DNA from: Cheilinus undulatus
Lineage: Eukaryota > Chordata > Actinopteri > Labriformes > Labridae
NCBI RefSeq assembly: GCF_018320785.1
Contig: NC_054875.1
Span: 30,943,157 to 31,007,156, forward strand
DNA: 64,000 nucleotides
Direction: 5' to 3'
Positions 21,600-34,300 of this stretch are shown here, in pieces. A model generated the notes under the pieces. The model made no database searches. It had not been told where the DNA came from and saw nothing but the letters and a program-made list of their open reading frames with translations. Position 1 is the first letter of the stretch; every line of letters starts with the position of its first letter. Both the position numbers and the translations under genes were made by a program.

Positions 21600-24500
21600 C
21601 CTCTTGCTAACAAACATTAGTATCGTGTGTGTGTACTAAGCATAGCCATCTACCAAGCATGGTAGCATAGGATTCAAACCAACCAAGATTATTATTATAC
21701 TCCAAATGTAATTGCTATCAAAACGAGTGTCATTCATAGAGCCATAAATACTGTAGTCACATTTCATACATTTTAGCAACATGGTCTATTCAGCTTATGA
21801 AATCTCAGTTACAAAGCAGTCTGGTGGCACAAAGGTGGAACCTGGTTGGTTCAAAAAGTGAACATATGTTGTGCATTACCCAATCTTAGGACTGTGTGGA
21901 CCAGTGTAAAAGTAACATAACATGTCAATAACCTGATTACATGCCTACAGAACAATGTCCAAACACAACAATGCCCCATCAACGTTTAAAGGAGGAATTT
22001 TATGTTACATATTGTGATATAAACCTTTTCATAATGGTTAATTTACGTGTGCTATTATCACCATGGGCATGCCTGCTATAACAACTTGATTACAAGTTAA
22101 GTCAAAGCTTTCCCTCCCCAGTGTTTGCTCAGCTACTTTAGATTCAAGGTCGGTTTTTGTCAGAGTTACAAACAGCGAGCTTCCAAACTTGCACTTTTTT
22201 TTTCAGTCACTTTCCTGTTTCCTGGCCATTTGGCCTTCAGGCATCAGAGAGCAGTTGTCCCGCTGACAGAACTTTTGTTCTCAGCAGGGAGAAACAAACG
22301 CTGAAACTCAAGGGGGCTGGCTTACTCTAAAACACACTTTGCATTATAAGAATGAGATAAGATGTTGCTTTTTCACCTCTGATGAAAAAGGCTACTACAA
22401 GAATACACAGCATAGAATACAGAGCAATCCTCTCTTCCTTTTTTATCTTACTTCAGAGTATTTTTACATCATTGCAAAATGGAAAACTTTGATTTCTTGG
22501 AGATTTGAATATAGACTTAATCATGGCAACATATCACTTCAGCATGTCTTTATTTCCTGATTCTAGCACAAAAATCTTGTGCAATTTGAAATAATGTCAC
22601 CATCTTTATTCTCCGGAAGAAGCACTTTACCTGTAATACATGACGCACTGAACACATGCTTATGCCATCTGTTTGGCATGGCTCATGCTCCGGATTAAGA
22701 CAATTACTCAGAAGCATCTTTGCATTCAGTTAACTTCATCTGCAACTCTTGTAGATTTAAAAGACTGGCCACTGATTTTTAAGCAACTTTGAAATATTAA
22801 ATGTAGAAAGCCTATGATATACACAGACATCAACACACTATGATTTTAATTAGTTTTAAATGGAGTGAAATGTCTATTTTTGTAAGATATCCTTATGAAA
22901 ACATTATTCGTTGCAAGTTTCAGAATTGTTTATTTACTTAATAGATGTTATGAACAAATGAGAGCAACTTTAAGCACATAAGTTGTGAAACAAATTTTAA
23001 CTTTATAAAAGGCAAAAAGCTCCCTGCTTTGATTGCTGTCAACATGCTAACATGCTCATGTGACAATGCTAATTACCAATGATGCTAACATGTTCTAGTA
23101 TTTCTTAATAAATGCGACATGTTAGCATATGTGTAAGTTAGACAAAAGAAGTGTTGAGTGAAGAAGGACTGGGGATCATCTCAATTTAAAACTGATCCAA
23201 TAATATCTTGGAGATTTTAACTCTGTCATAACAGACTATTAGCATGTAGAACAGCATACTAGATGGCTTGAATTAGGCTTGTAAGTGAAAACCACCAGGG
23301 CATATAATAATAACACTGACCCAAAAGTTGTGTTGTACATTGCTCCTGTCAAATTAGCAGCCAGACACACTCAAAAAATAATTTGGCCACTTTTGTCAGT
23401 TTTATGTGTTTGAATCACATTCAAAAATTCCATCCAACTGAGTTAAGTAATTCTCACTTAAACCAGTAAAAACTCTTATGCAAGGATTTTGAATAAAAAC
23501 TGAAATGAATAGACCGAGACTACACTGCAGGCCACAATTCCAACTATGAGATGAACGGCTCTACCAAGACAGCCTGGTGGCCACTCTCACAGACCGATCA
23601 TCTGAGATGCTGTATGTCTCAGAACCAAATACGTGCTAAAACTTTCTAAATAAAATCAGATTAAACTTCCATTTAGGGTTAGGATACGAATTAAGGTCAA
23701 AGTTAGAACACCAAAAGTTAAAAGTCGAAAACCTGCCTTTTAAGATTATGAAACCTTGTAAAAGGTTAGAGTAAACTTTCTCCTGGTATGAAAAAAGCTT
23801 GACCTGCATGAAAACATTCTGATGCAGGATCTATGTAGCTTACAGCTCTGTTAGCTGCGTAAGCTACGTAGATCACAGAACTTAGCTAAAGCCAAGCTTA
23901 CAAAGCAGAGAAACAAAGATACAATTCTGTATTATCTATGTTGCTAAGTTAGTTTAAACGACGTTTGCTGAAGCTCATGTTGCTAAAGCTAGCATAGGCT
24001 TATGTAGTAATATTAATTACGTAACTAGCGTAGCTATGTTAGCTTTAGCCAAAGCTAACTAATCTTAGGCAAACACAGTTCATGTGTCGACTTCTAACAT
24101 GGATCTAGAGGCTAAATAATTTAATCCCAGATTAGACCTCCAACTTTTTACTGTTTTTTTAATGAAATGTTCCTTAGTCCGTAATGTTTGTGATGTGGTT
24201 ATTGCATGAATGTAACTGCCAGACTTTGTTTATGGATACAAATTTTTAAAAATTAAAAAGAATTTAAACTGGAAATAAGTTTTACTGGCAAATTAAGACA
24301 CTTCCTTTCCGAAATATACAGTGTCTCAGATGAATGATCTGCGAGAGTGTTCATCAGAAATATATGGTCAGCAGCCAGACCCGTCTCCAGTCCACTGGGC
24401 CACAGTCATCAAGGCTCAGTAGTGGTGGGCAGTAAATTCAACAGTCAGCGGTAATCTTTCTGTTGCAGAATGGATTTTTGTAGCACCATCATCACCAGTT

Positions 24501-24660
24501 TAAATGCATGCATTATATTGCAGTGCACACACAAGGCATGACTGATGCCACCGTTGTAGAGTGACATGTGACCGACAACAGCTCAATCTGAGCCCAGTCA
24601 TCAGCATGTTTTGCTCCAGCATTAGGAGCAGCTCATAGAGTTTACCTAATTTACTGAAAT
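21600..24660. other. Intergenic, repeat-rich, no gene recognised
   Basis: AT-rich sequence with dispersed GCTAACATGCTAA-like words (about 23040-23110) and GCTACGTA/GTTAGCTTTAGC-like words in both orientations (about 23820-24070). These look like eroded foldback repeats. No coding region is supported. Confidence 0.45.
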
Positions 24661-24664
24661 AGGG

Positions 24665-24855
24665 TTCCTACCCTCACCTATGGTCACGAGCTGTGGGTTG
24701 TGACTGAAAGAACGAGATCAAGGATACAGGCAGCTGAAATGAGTTCCCTCCGCAGGGGGTCTGGGCTCTCCCTTAGAGATAGGGTGAGAAGCTCGGCCAT
24801 CCAGGAGAGACTCGGAGTAGAGCCACTGCTCCTCCGCGTCGAGAGGAGCCAAATT
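24665..24855 (+). mobile_element. LINE ORF2 fragment
   Basis: The + strand reads YGHELWVVTERTRSRIQAAE, then MSSLRRGSGLSLRDRVRSSA and ERLGVEPLLLRVERSQ. This is the well-known stretch after the reverse transcriptase domain in a common fish non-LTR retrotransposon (it resembles the Nimb/I group, by memory). It is truncated at both ends and isolated. Confidence 0.75.
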
Positions 24856-24859
24856 CAAG

Positions 24860-26279
24860 ATTAAGTAGCCATTACTGTACCAAACTTTGAAATACCTGCC
24901 GGATTACTAATAGAACAAGAAGAAGACACAATGGCTAACTCTTGAACAGCCAAAGACACAAAACAATGCTTACCGAAGTGCAGCTGTTTGACCAGGACCA
25001 GGGACCCCCATCGTCTCTGGAGGTGGTAAAAGAAATATGGTGTTGCCAAAAGCATCATGTACAAATTTACATTCTTAGGAGGTTTTGTACACATTGCTGA
25101 CAATTACGTACAAATGTCACTTAATAGCTACAGGTTTATTTTTTAATTCATCTCATTTTAGGGATAGTTTTACAAAAATAGATGAATTACACAACTTTAA
25201 ATCATTAAAAATCATCTCTTTGTATTTTTGGCAAGCACTTCGCAACCAGGGTTCCCAACCCCTACTTTGGAGACCACTGGTCCAGGGCTGCGTCATCAGC
25301 TGTAGACGCGCCCTCAAATAGATGCTAGCTTGGTTGTGATGGAAAAGCAAATCCCCTGCCCTGCTTGGCTGCTGTGCCAAGTCAAACCAAGTGGAGCCAA
25401 GCCACTCAATGTAACGTGAATATCACTTGGCCTACTTGTGTTGTTGTAATTAAGCACGGTAAACAGGTAAAAATTGGTTATCTTTCCAGTGTCAACAGCA
25501 ATAAACAGCAAGTATGCTCCGTGTGTTTTGTGTCCAGTGCTGCAGCGATTACAACAACTTGATCAATCGTTTAAAGGCGTGTTTAACTCACGACTTGTTT
25601 TAATTCCTAAATGAGTCAGAGAACAAGGCTGTGGCTTTAAATGAGGTCAAAGAAAGGGGGCAAATGGCATAAATGCCACATTTCAGTACAATTGCTCCTC
25701 TTTTTTGGTTTTACCTGCTGACCACAGAACATTACAGAAATATAATACTACCTAACTGAACCAGTCTCATTTGTTTTATGCATTTAATTTATCCCCAAAT
25801 AAATCACATTGGTTTTACGTCTTTATTATGAATAAAAGTGGAGAATATGTTTAATTTATTAAAATAGAATACATACAGTATGTTCTTGCAATATTTATGA
25901 AAGACTCAAAAATAATTTTGAGTGCATATTGTAAGCAATGAGACATCTGTTATTCGTTCTTAGCCTAATGCAGGCATTTGACTGATAATTGGTTCATTAA
26001 AATAATTAGCCTAAATATTTTTTACAACAAATTATTGTGTTAGAAAATGGTTCACTAATTATTTACATGAATATTTGGTGGATTTCCAAACACGTTTGAC
26101 TTAAAAACTGATTCAACCTGCGTAGCAGTCTTTGAAAGTGTGATACTGTCGCTTCAATAGCACCTTTATGTAATATGAATATTAACTTCCTTGGCTTTTG
26201 TAGTTCACAGTCAAATGTTGCACGTGGAAGTTAGTCTATTCGTAATAAAGCTGTCTTAGTTTTGTGTCTATGGCCACTC
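24860..26279. other. Intergenic, nothing recognised
   Basis: No gene supported. The words GGTTCCCAACCCCTACTTTG and ACCACTGGTCCAGGG near 25248-25295 may be the edge of an old transposon. Confidence 0.4.
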
Positions 26280-26512
26280 TCCGTAGGCTGATAACTGGTT
26301 GAAATCAGGTGAAGCGCGGGCTAGAGGGAGGCTGTCGCTTTAAGAAGTAGTTGCATGGAGAAGCTGGTGATTTTCCACTCAAACTGATATTAAAACGCGC
26401 GCTAGCTTGTTGATACAATGGTCTCACAGAAAAATACATTATATTCTGTCACTCAGCGTTAGACGTGTTCAACAAATAGAGGAACAACAGACTGCTCAAT
26501 ACAACACGAGAG
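26280..26512 (+). promoter_or_regulatory. CpG-containing island-like segment, possible distal slc6a6 promoter/leader exon
   Basis: A local rise in CpG (AAGCGCGGGC, AAAACGCGCGCTAGC) in AT-rich surroundings is followed by a possible splice donor (CACGAGAG|GTAACC at 26512/26513). A - strand match to the TonE consensus lies at 26367-26377 (TGGAAAATCAC). The next + strand coding gene is slc6a6. There is no TATA box. The call is inference: it could equally be the promoter of an unannotated transcript. Confidence 0.3.
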
Positions 26513-27639
26513 GTAACCTGGAGTCTTTTCTATATATTAAGTCCGTAATTGTGTTTCTATTTAATTAAAATACAAGATAGAAGAACAGAAACACTACAGC
26601 GTGTTTTATTAGCATTGTATGTCAGAAAGTCATTAGTCACCGTATTTTGTTACTGAACATGGAGCACGCTGGTTGATTTTTGTCTCTCATCATCACTTCT
26701 CATTTTCTTTTTCTTTTCTCTGATGCCCTGTCCTCGCTAACGCTATACAAGAGGCTCTTAATCTTTACCATGTTTCAAAAAAAGAATAGCAACTAAAGTA
26801 AATAATATTAAGGCTATAAAAACGCAGCTGTCGCCGTTAGAGGTCGTTTCCTGTGTTTCTATCTGATAAGACTGTTCCTAGTCTCTATTTGATCGTGTTT
26901 TTGGAGGTCTGCTGTGATGCGTTCAGGCGCAGCAAGGCTTCACTGTGACAACTGATGTGTGTGATTATGGAGGGATGCATTCATTGTCTTCTGCAGGCTC
27001 CAGTTGCGCCATCATCCTCCACACCCACAAGTCATCCACTGGATGAATGAATGAATGAGTGAATATGCACTCTTTTGGAAAGGGTCTATGGAAGTAAATC
27101 TGATGATCTAAAAAGTCCTCTAGCTTATAGTTCACAGTGATTCAAACCTAACCTACTTCTGCTGTTTGCAACCCCTTCAGTATTGGTGAATGATTGACTC
27201 GTGTCCTTAAGTAACCCCCATCCCCTCTTGGCAGGGTAAAACCCCAGGGGTCACTGAATTGTTTTTAGCAGTGGGGGGTGGAAAATGTCCCCAAAGTAGG
27301 GGGTCTGGAGCCTTTGAAGGGTCTGTGGCCCCTGATGCCCCCTGATAAATGGGGAGTAGTTGTTTGATATTTAAAATAGTTTTGATATAATTGATTATCA
27401 AAGGGAAATTTCAAGAGTAAATGGTTGGAAACTCTGATATCATATTCGCTGATTGTAAATGTTTTGAAGGATTAGTTCAAGCTTAACCATCGGATTCAAA
27501 AAGCAGATTTTACATGTTGATACTGATAATAAGAGTATAGTAAGATAACTGGGAAGTGTAACTGTTGGTTGTGGTTGGTATATTCTTTTCCTGCTTCTCT
27601 GTGCTTAAGTTATAGGGATAATGAATTTAGATTTGGTGA
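26513..27639. other. Intergenic or distal slc6a6 leader intron
   Basis: No gene recognised. Short purine- and pyrimidine-rich words occur around 27210-27360, without open frames that look coding. Confidence 0.4.
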
Positions 27640-28055
27640 CATGGTATGAAATTAAATCTTGTAGCATTGTCTCATATCATAATGTGTAGTAATGTAACCA
27701 TTACTTTGATGTATCATATCTTTTGAAATTTAATCTTACAGAATTGCATGCCATGTTGAATTGTACTGAATTGTATTATATTGTAGCAAAATGTATCTTA
27801 TTATTATTTTAGCTCATCATGCCATATAAGATTACATCATATCATATTTTATTATATTGCATTCTATTCCATCATATCCTGTCGTATCCTGTCATATCGT
27901 CTTGTATCCATCATATTTTTTCATAATGTGTAGAATTGTATTGTATCCCATCTTAACTTATCAGATCTTATGTCGCATCGTATAGCATCTTAACATATCT
28001 TACTCTATCGTATCACATCCCATCATATTGCATTGTATTGTATTGCATTTTGAGT
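27640..28055 (+). repeat. Degenerate pentamer satellite (TATCN/TCATA type)
   Basis: About 400 bp are dominated by 5-bp words such as ATCAT, TATCC, TATCG, TGTAT and TTGTA, arranged nearly tandemly but heavily mutated (for example TCATATCCTGTCGTATCCTG). The unit differs from the ATTCC array at 4649-5146. It is non-coding. Confidence 0.7.
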
Positions 28056-29440
28056 CAGTATTTGTATTTGCAAGTTTGAGTCAGAGTAGTTTTAGCTCCT
28101 AGTTGATTTGCTCCTATGGTTGTTATTTCTGTTTGGGGTGTGGCTGTTCTGGGATCCTCCTGACCTTCCATCAAGCATCAAGCAAGAACAGCACATGTAT
28201 CTGCACTTCCTGCGGCTACAAGGAGAGCCCGAGGCAGGGAGAGAACCACCAATAAACCCCAGAGTCCATCAGTGACAACAGAATGACATTGATTAAGTCA
28301 GAAGCAGGATAAAGGAGGAGCTGGGGTGGAAGAGGGTTGCAAAAAGTAGTTGAGTACACTGATATATATGTTGTTATTGCAAAAAATTTCCCCGAACTTG
28401 ACATTTTTTAGCTATGAGCATGTTATGACAACTAAGTGGTAATATAAAATATTAAGTAGGACTCCCAAACTCAAAAAAGTGATGAAACTTGTTACTTAAC
28501 TATTTTACATGTGTCCCTTGTATTCATTTTACAGTGTATCTGTACTGAAAGCCAAACCACAAATCGTATATAAAAAGTTAAGCTGCAAGTTCACTTTAAA
28601 AGTATGATTGTCTTTAATATTTTATTAACAACTTGTACTTAGACTAATCTGACTATACAGTGCTGCCTTTCATTCAACATTAACCACTTTCCTAGACTTG
28701 ATGAGTTTGTCATTATCAACAGATACTGCTAGGTTTTCTCTTCAAGGGTGGATCTCTTCTGTGGATGACCCACATAAAAAAGTCTTTTCTTTCTGCTGCG
28801 CCTACCTTTCTAAAACAAATCCTGTGGTCTCTCACAATAGATTAGACCACGTCTGTGAAGGGTTATGCAACCAAAATAGTATTCAGAGCATGACACTGAC
28901 CAAAATATGATGGATTAAAGAGCCGTGCAGAGCTAAGAAGTGTCAAAGGTGTGAGAGTGTGCAGTGTCATCAGATGATCCTCAGTTAACTGTCTTAATCC
29001 TGCTGACGACTCTTTCAGTTTTTAATTGACTTTTGCGTGCCAGCTTTTGTCCGGCCATTGTGAGCTCTGGGAGCGGTGAATGCTATCTAAACAGACAGAT
29101 GAAGAGCAGAGGAGGCACATTCCCTTATTAGGAAATGTTATAAGCTGATACTGTACGCGTTTACATTTCCCAGATAACACACTGCATGTCATGAGAGAAT
29201 GGAGGATGGTGATTCCGAACATCCTGCATGCCAGGAATTATCACAGAGAATAAAAATAGTTTTCTCACAAAGATGCTTAGAAGTGGCGTGGGGATATTGT
29301 GAGGGGCTTAATGCTCTGAAATTCTGAATGCTTTCTTCAGTTCATCCACTCATAACTCATGACCAGCCCCCAGTGTAGGAGCAGCCCAGCCTTTCTGTTT
29401 CCCTCTGACTTGTCTTCTGTGTCTTCAGCATGAATAAGAG
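28056..29440. other. slc6a6 upstream flank, nothing recognised
   Basis: No supported gene. It may contain regulatory sequence for the leader exon near 29.7 kb. Confidence 0.4.
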
Positions 29441-29522
29441 GGGTGTATGTGACACAAACTCACGCCCCAACCGCCACCACTCGACAGTGTGTGTATGTTT
29501 GTGGGCAGGGAGTAGTGGGAAG

Positions 29523-29533
29523 TGGAAATTTAC
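29523..29533 (+). promoter_or_regulatory. TonE-like (NFAT5) site upstream of slc6a6 leader exon
   Basis: TGGAAATTTAC fits the tonicity-responsive enhancer consensus TGGAAANNYNY exactly. It lies about 200 bp upstream of the leader-exon splice donor. Mammalian taurine transporter genes are induced by hypertonicity through NFAT5/TonEBP. The consensus is loose (about one match per 16 kb per strand by chance), so position is the main support. Confidence 0.4.
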
Positions 29534-29649
29534 AGTCTCCTACGTTGGTACCTGAGTTGTTGGTCACAGCCTGGCTGCGTCCAATCTCCACTTTGGATTT
29601 AATTGTCTTTAGCCAAGAGGCGGGTCCTGCTGTCAGCTCCACTTCTTCT

Positions 29650-29740
29650 GACCCGTGTCGGCATAAAGGCATTCAGTACAGAGGAATGGTGACAGCTGAG
29701 AGAGAGGAACTCTATACATAGCCAGAGCCATGAAGGAGAT
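29650..29740 (+). promoter_or_regulatory. slc6a6: slc6a6 leader exon (5' UTR, possible alternative start)
   Basis: A likely non-coding first exon ends at 29740 with a strong donor (GGAGAT|GTAAGT). It contains ATG at 29730. Splicing to the acceptor at 31377 gives ATG AAG GAG ATC ATG GCA, so this upstream ATG is in frame and would add only MKEI before the conserved MAQKEK start. The 5' limit is a guess. Confidence 0.5.
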
Positions 29741-31377
29741 GTAAGTTTTCTCAACTGCTTTGATACTTTTTTTTTCAGGATTTGTGTGTTTAGTGAAGTT
29801 TTTCTTGAATTATTTTGTTGAATAAGATGAAGAGTAAGGCTTAAGCAGAGATTGGAAAATTAGTTTGAATGGTAAAAGCTTATGAATGGAGGGAAAATGT
29901 TTAAAACATTTAACTATTGTCTTTTTGATTCATTTTGACAGGATTTCTGTGTAGAAAAAGTCAGGATTTCAGCAGTAATGAGTGTTCTGAGGTTTTTTCC
30001 TTAAAAGCTAAGGAATGTGTTTTCAAGTGTGTCTGGTTTAAATCCCAAGGACAGTTTCCCTTAAGTCTTATCTAGCCGGAAGACCACGCAAGCAGGTGAA
30101 AGCATACACTGGGCGGACGAGAGCAGAAGAAGAGGGGGAAATTGGATAAAGCGGGGAGAAAGAGAGAGAGAGAAACAGGATGAGAGAACCGAGCGAGCAA
30201 GAACTGATCCAGTTATGTAAGGAGGTCTGAGAATGGAAAGCGGTTCGAGTTGACTTGTCATGCATAACAGGAAGAGAGAAATCCTGGAAAATGACGGGAC
30301 GCAGTGTGGATGCACATGGGAACAGAGTTGTTGTTGAAGTGTTGATGGAGTGAAGAGACAGATAGTTCCCAGTAGGAATGTGAGAGCAGTCTTTATTCTT
30401 AATGCATGCTCCCATTCCTGAGAAATGAAACTTCTTGTAGCCTTTATTGTGTTTTTTTTTAATCTATTTTTTCCAGTTTTCCAAAAGGAGCTCTAAAAAG
30501 GAAGAAGAAATCTTTCTCATTGCATACAGTTATCTTAAATATCACTAACACAACCTTTTTCATTGTTCCTTTTTTGTTCTTCAACTTTTGCCAGATGAGT
30601 CTTAAATCACCCAGTCTTGACGTGTCTTACGCAGTTATTCCTGTCCTATCAGGGCTTTCATTTCTCTTCCTTGGCTCATGCGTGGAAATAGTATACCTGG
30701 GTCATTAACTACAAATCCTGTCTTTCTTGGAAAGGCCGTTTACAGTGTAAACACACGAGTGAACTTAAGCTGTTGTATCTTCCCTGAAAGCAGCCGCAGC
30801 TTTGGGAATGCACAGGGATATCTTCCTTTCTAAATTTGGATTCAGGCGGACTGACTTGTTGCTAATACACAGGCAATAGAGAAAGCTTGAAGGAAAGTTT
30901 TCATCCAGGGTCAGACGAGGACTTTAAAGCATGGTCAAAATGTTCCCTTCCTGTTCCTTAGGTGACAATGTGCCCCCCTCTGAGCTGTGAAAAATCCGCC
31001 CTGAAACACAGAAAGCTGGAAAACAGAGAAACAAAGCACTGAAGTGGATAGTCTTGCACTTTGGATGCTATATAATTTGCTTCATGTATTATTTATTCTA
31101 ATTATTTACAGATAGATGTTCACTGCTAAGTGAAAGAAGAAAAACCAGATAATGTCAGTACATGTTTCAGCTCTCTAGTCTTTGTGACCTCCATGCATCC
31201 GTTGCTCAGATTAGCCAGATTAGCAGCGTAGTGCTGTATATCATGTACTCAGTGGTTACACAGCATGCAGTAACGCCATCAGGAGACAGTATTATCTCTC
31301 TCTAAAGCTCTGTCCTATCTGTGCCTCATCCCGCTCACCTCAGTCTCCCTCTCTTTGTCTTTGTCCCTGTTTATAGC

Positions 31378-34300
31378 ATGGCACAAAAAGAAAAGCTCCA
31401 ATGCCTGAAGGACTTCCACAAGGACACCCTGAAACCTTCACCAGGGAAGAGCCCAGGCACACGGCCTGAGGACGAGGCAGAAGGGAAGGCTCCTCAGAGG
31501 GAGAAGTGGGCCAGTAAGCTCGACTTTGTCCTGTCTGTGGCAGGAGGCTTCGTTGGATTAGGGAACGTGTGGCGATTCCCTTATCTTTGTTATAAAAATG
31601 GTGGAGGTAGGCGGAAGACACGAAAGATACAATGAAAGTTACTTTTAAAGAGAAGATGTCTCACTTTGTGGTGCTTTTCTAGGTGCGTTTCTCATCCCGT
31701 ACTTCATCTTCCTCTTCGGGGGAGGCCTGCCTGTCTTCTTCCTGGAGGTTGCGTTGGGACAGTACACATCTGAGGGAGGGATCACCTGCTGGGCCAAACT
31801 CTGCCCCATCTTTACTGGTTAGTCCAAGCATAAACACTCATTCACACAGGCTCTCTTCACTAGAGCACAAATCCACCCTGACAAGATCCTTTAATATTTA
31901 ACGCTGAGTAAAAGCCTCATTTGTCCAAACAGGAATCCTGCCCTGATTTAGTTCCTGTTTCAGCCCAGAACTCATTATTTAAATTTTGGCGATCATTGTT
32001 CAACATAATATTCAGCTGAGGTACCCCCCTCCTTTCTCTCCCATGTAATTGGACCACTTTTTCTTCATTAGTCTGCTTTTTGTTGAGTAAACATCATTAA
32101 ATAGCCCAGAAAAACAGCAGATGAATAAGGAGAGGTCTTAACACCAAGTGGCATCTTTGTATTAAATATATAAACAGCTTAATACATTTACAGGGTCCAC
32201 TTTATGAAAAACATGTTTAATGCATGAATCGATCATTAATTCAGCATCTGAGCCTGCAGGAAACTCTACATACTCTGAGTCTTCTCTGATGGTGTGGTGA
32301 CTGTCAGGATCTCCAGAGAATCACTTGACCTGAGATTACCAGAAACTCTTACAGGCACAAAACCGCTTTAAATTTCCCCAAAATGTTGGAGTGAGTTTTG
32401 CAGTGTCCCCTTCAAATAACCAGTAATTCTTAACAGAGTCTTATGGTACATTTCTGAGAGAAGTCGCTGTGAATACACCTACTGGTATCCTGAGGGCCAC
32501 CATCCTACAGGGAGATCCTCAAACTTTGTGGAACATATGTGATTATCAACTCCGGAAGATTTCAGGGAGGAGTCTATCCTGATATATTCTTTCCTGAAAT
32601 TTTGAGGCGTGCATGTTTAAGACATCCTAGAGGCTCCTCGTTGCTCTTTGATGCAGCCCGGTTTACCTTTGAGTGACAGCTGTAGACAAGCACCGAGTCT
32701 CCACACCCTCAGCAGCTGCCATGACGCTCTTACTCATGTTCACACATGGAGCTCGACATGGAAAGAGAGAAAAGTGTATGGCACCAGATCCCAAGCAGCT
32801 GCTGACGGTCCCTCTGCTATTCACAGAGCGCTGAAGTTTGCTGTCTGTCCATCTGGCACGGCAGAGAGAGTCCACAAGTGGCTGCAAAACGGGCCAATCG
32901 CAAATCTCCTCATTGTTCCCCACCCCCACTGTATTCACGTGTTTTTATCGCAGGAAGAATTCATGACTTTACTTCCTGCGCACAGACACACAGACACCTG
33001 TCACTGCTCTGGCTGTCTATCAGTGTGCATTTGGTATGTGGGAACGAGGAGGTGGGGGTGACAGAGATGATGAGTTTAAAAATACTCTGAAGCAGTGGAA
33101 GAGTATCGGGGATTTCTGTGTCCAGGTTCGTGGCAAAGTCATCTAAAAATAGAGTACAAACACTAAGGACATTATAACAGTAGATACACTACTGAAGCTT
33201 TGGAAGTATTTACCTCCACTAACTGTTCCTTATGTTTGGTGTTGCCTTTAAAGTTAGGGAGCTGTTGTCTTTACTTAAACTAATAGTTATTTTACCACAA
33301 TTCTCATTTAAAGGGTACTTTAAATCTATTTTACTGCCCCTGCTGGTGGAAATTTCCACCCAAGATCAACTCCATTAACACTATTGGATCTCAGATTACA
33401 ACCACGATTTTAGCGTGTGCCGACACACCCTGAAGGAGGCTCTGATTAATTATATTTGCATTATAAAGCTCATGATTATTATTTGATGAACCAACAGAGG
33501 ATGATCAGTGACTTCATGATTCACTTTTAAAGGTCTGCAGTCCAAATAATGTCATAGGGATTTCCAACTAGAACAAATAAATCTTCCTGATATTTATGAT
33601 CCTGAGTGGTTTTATTAGACGTGGTTCTTCATAGCACCATGTTAGCGTTCCTCTTTCTAGTTCCTGCTTTCTTTCTTTGAAATTTAAATAGTATTCTTCT
33701 GAACCAAAATTCTGATGGATGTTTCAACACTGGTTAGGAATGGGTGTTATCAATGCATATATCAGTCAGTTATGCACTTGTAGTCCTTTGAGTTATTGTA
33801 CAGCATCATTGTTGTAAATTGATATAAAACAGTGTATTTTCATGCGATCTTGAAACAAAATGCCTGATATCCTACTAGGTGAAAATGTGCTCCATAGATC
33901 CCTTTTTGCCACACTGTTTTTGATTTAAGTCAAAATCTCTCCTGCTCCAATCTGTGATATTTCAATCAGCACAAGAAACAGCTAGAAGCTAGCTGCTTGA
34001 CTGCCAAACATTCAGCAGTATATGATTTTTAAATTCCTCATTTTATATTTTATTTAAAAACACAATTAATAAGTCATTGTATATTACAACCAACACACTG
34101 GATTAAACAAGAGACTTCGACAATGTGATTATTTCACTGGTTTTATATGAATCGTGGCATTGAAGGGAACAATCATTTTGATGTCATTGTAACTTCTATT
34201 AATAAAAACATCCACAAACACAATGAAAGTAGGATGGTGTTTTGTAACACATTTCAGGTTCAAGAAATATCATACCTTCTGCAATTCAACCCAATTTTCA

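Noticed and set aside
32648..33061. 137-codon open frame in slc6a6 intron 2
   Set aside because: No recognisable domain, no splice context, low-complexity composition; more likely regulatory or chance.
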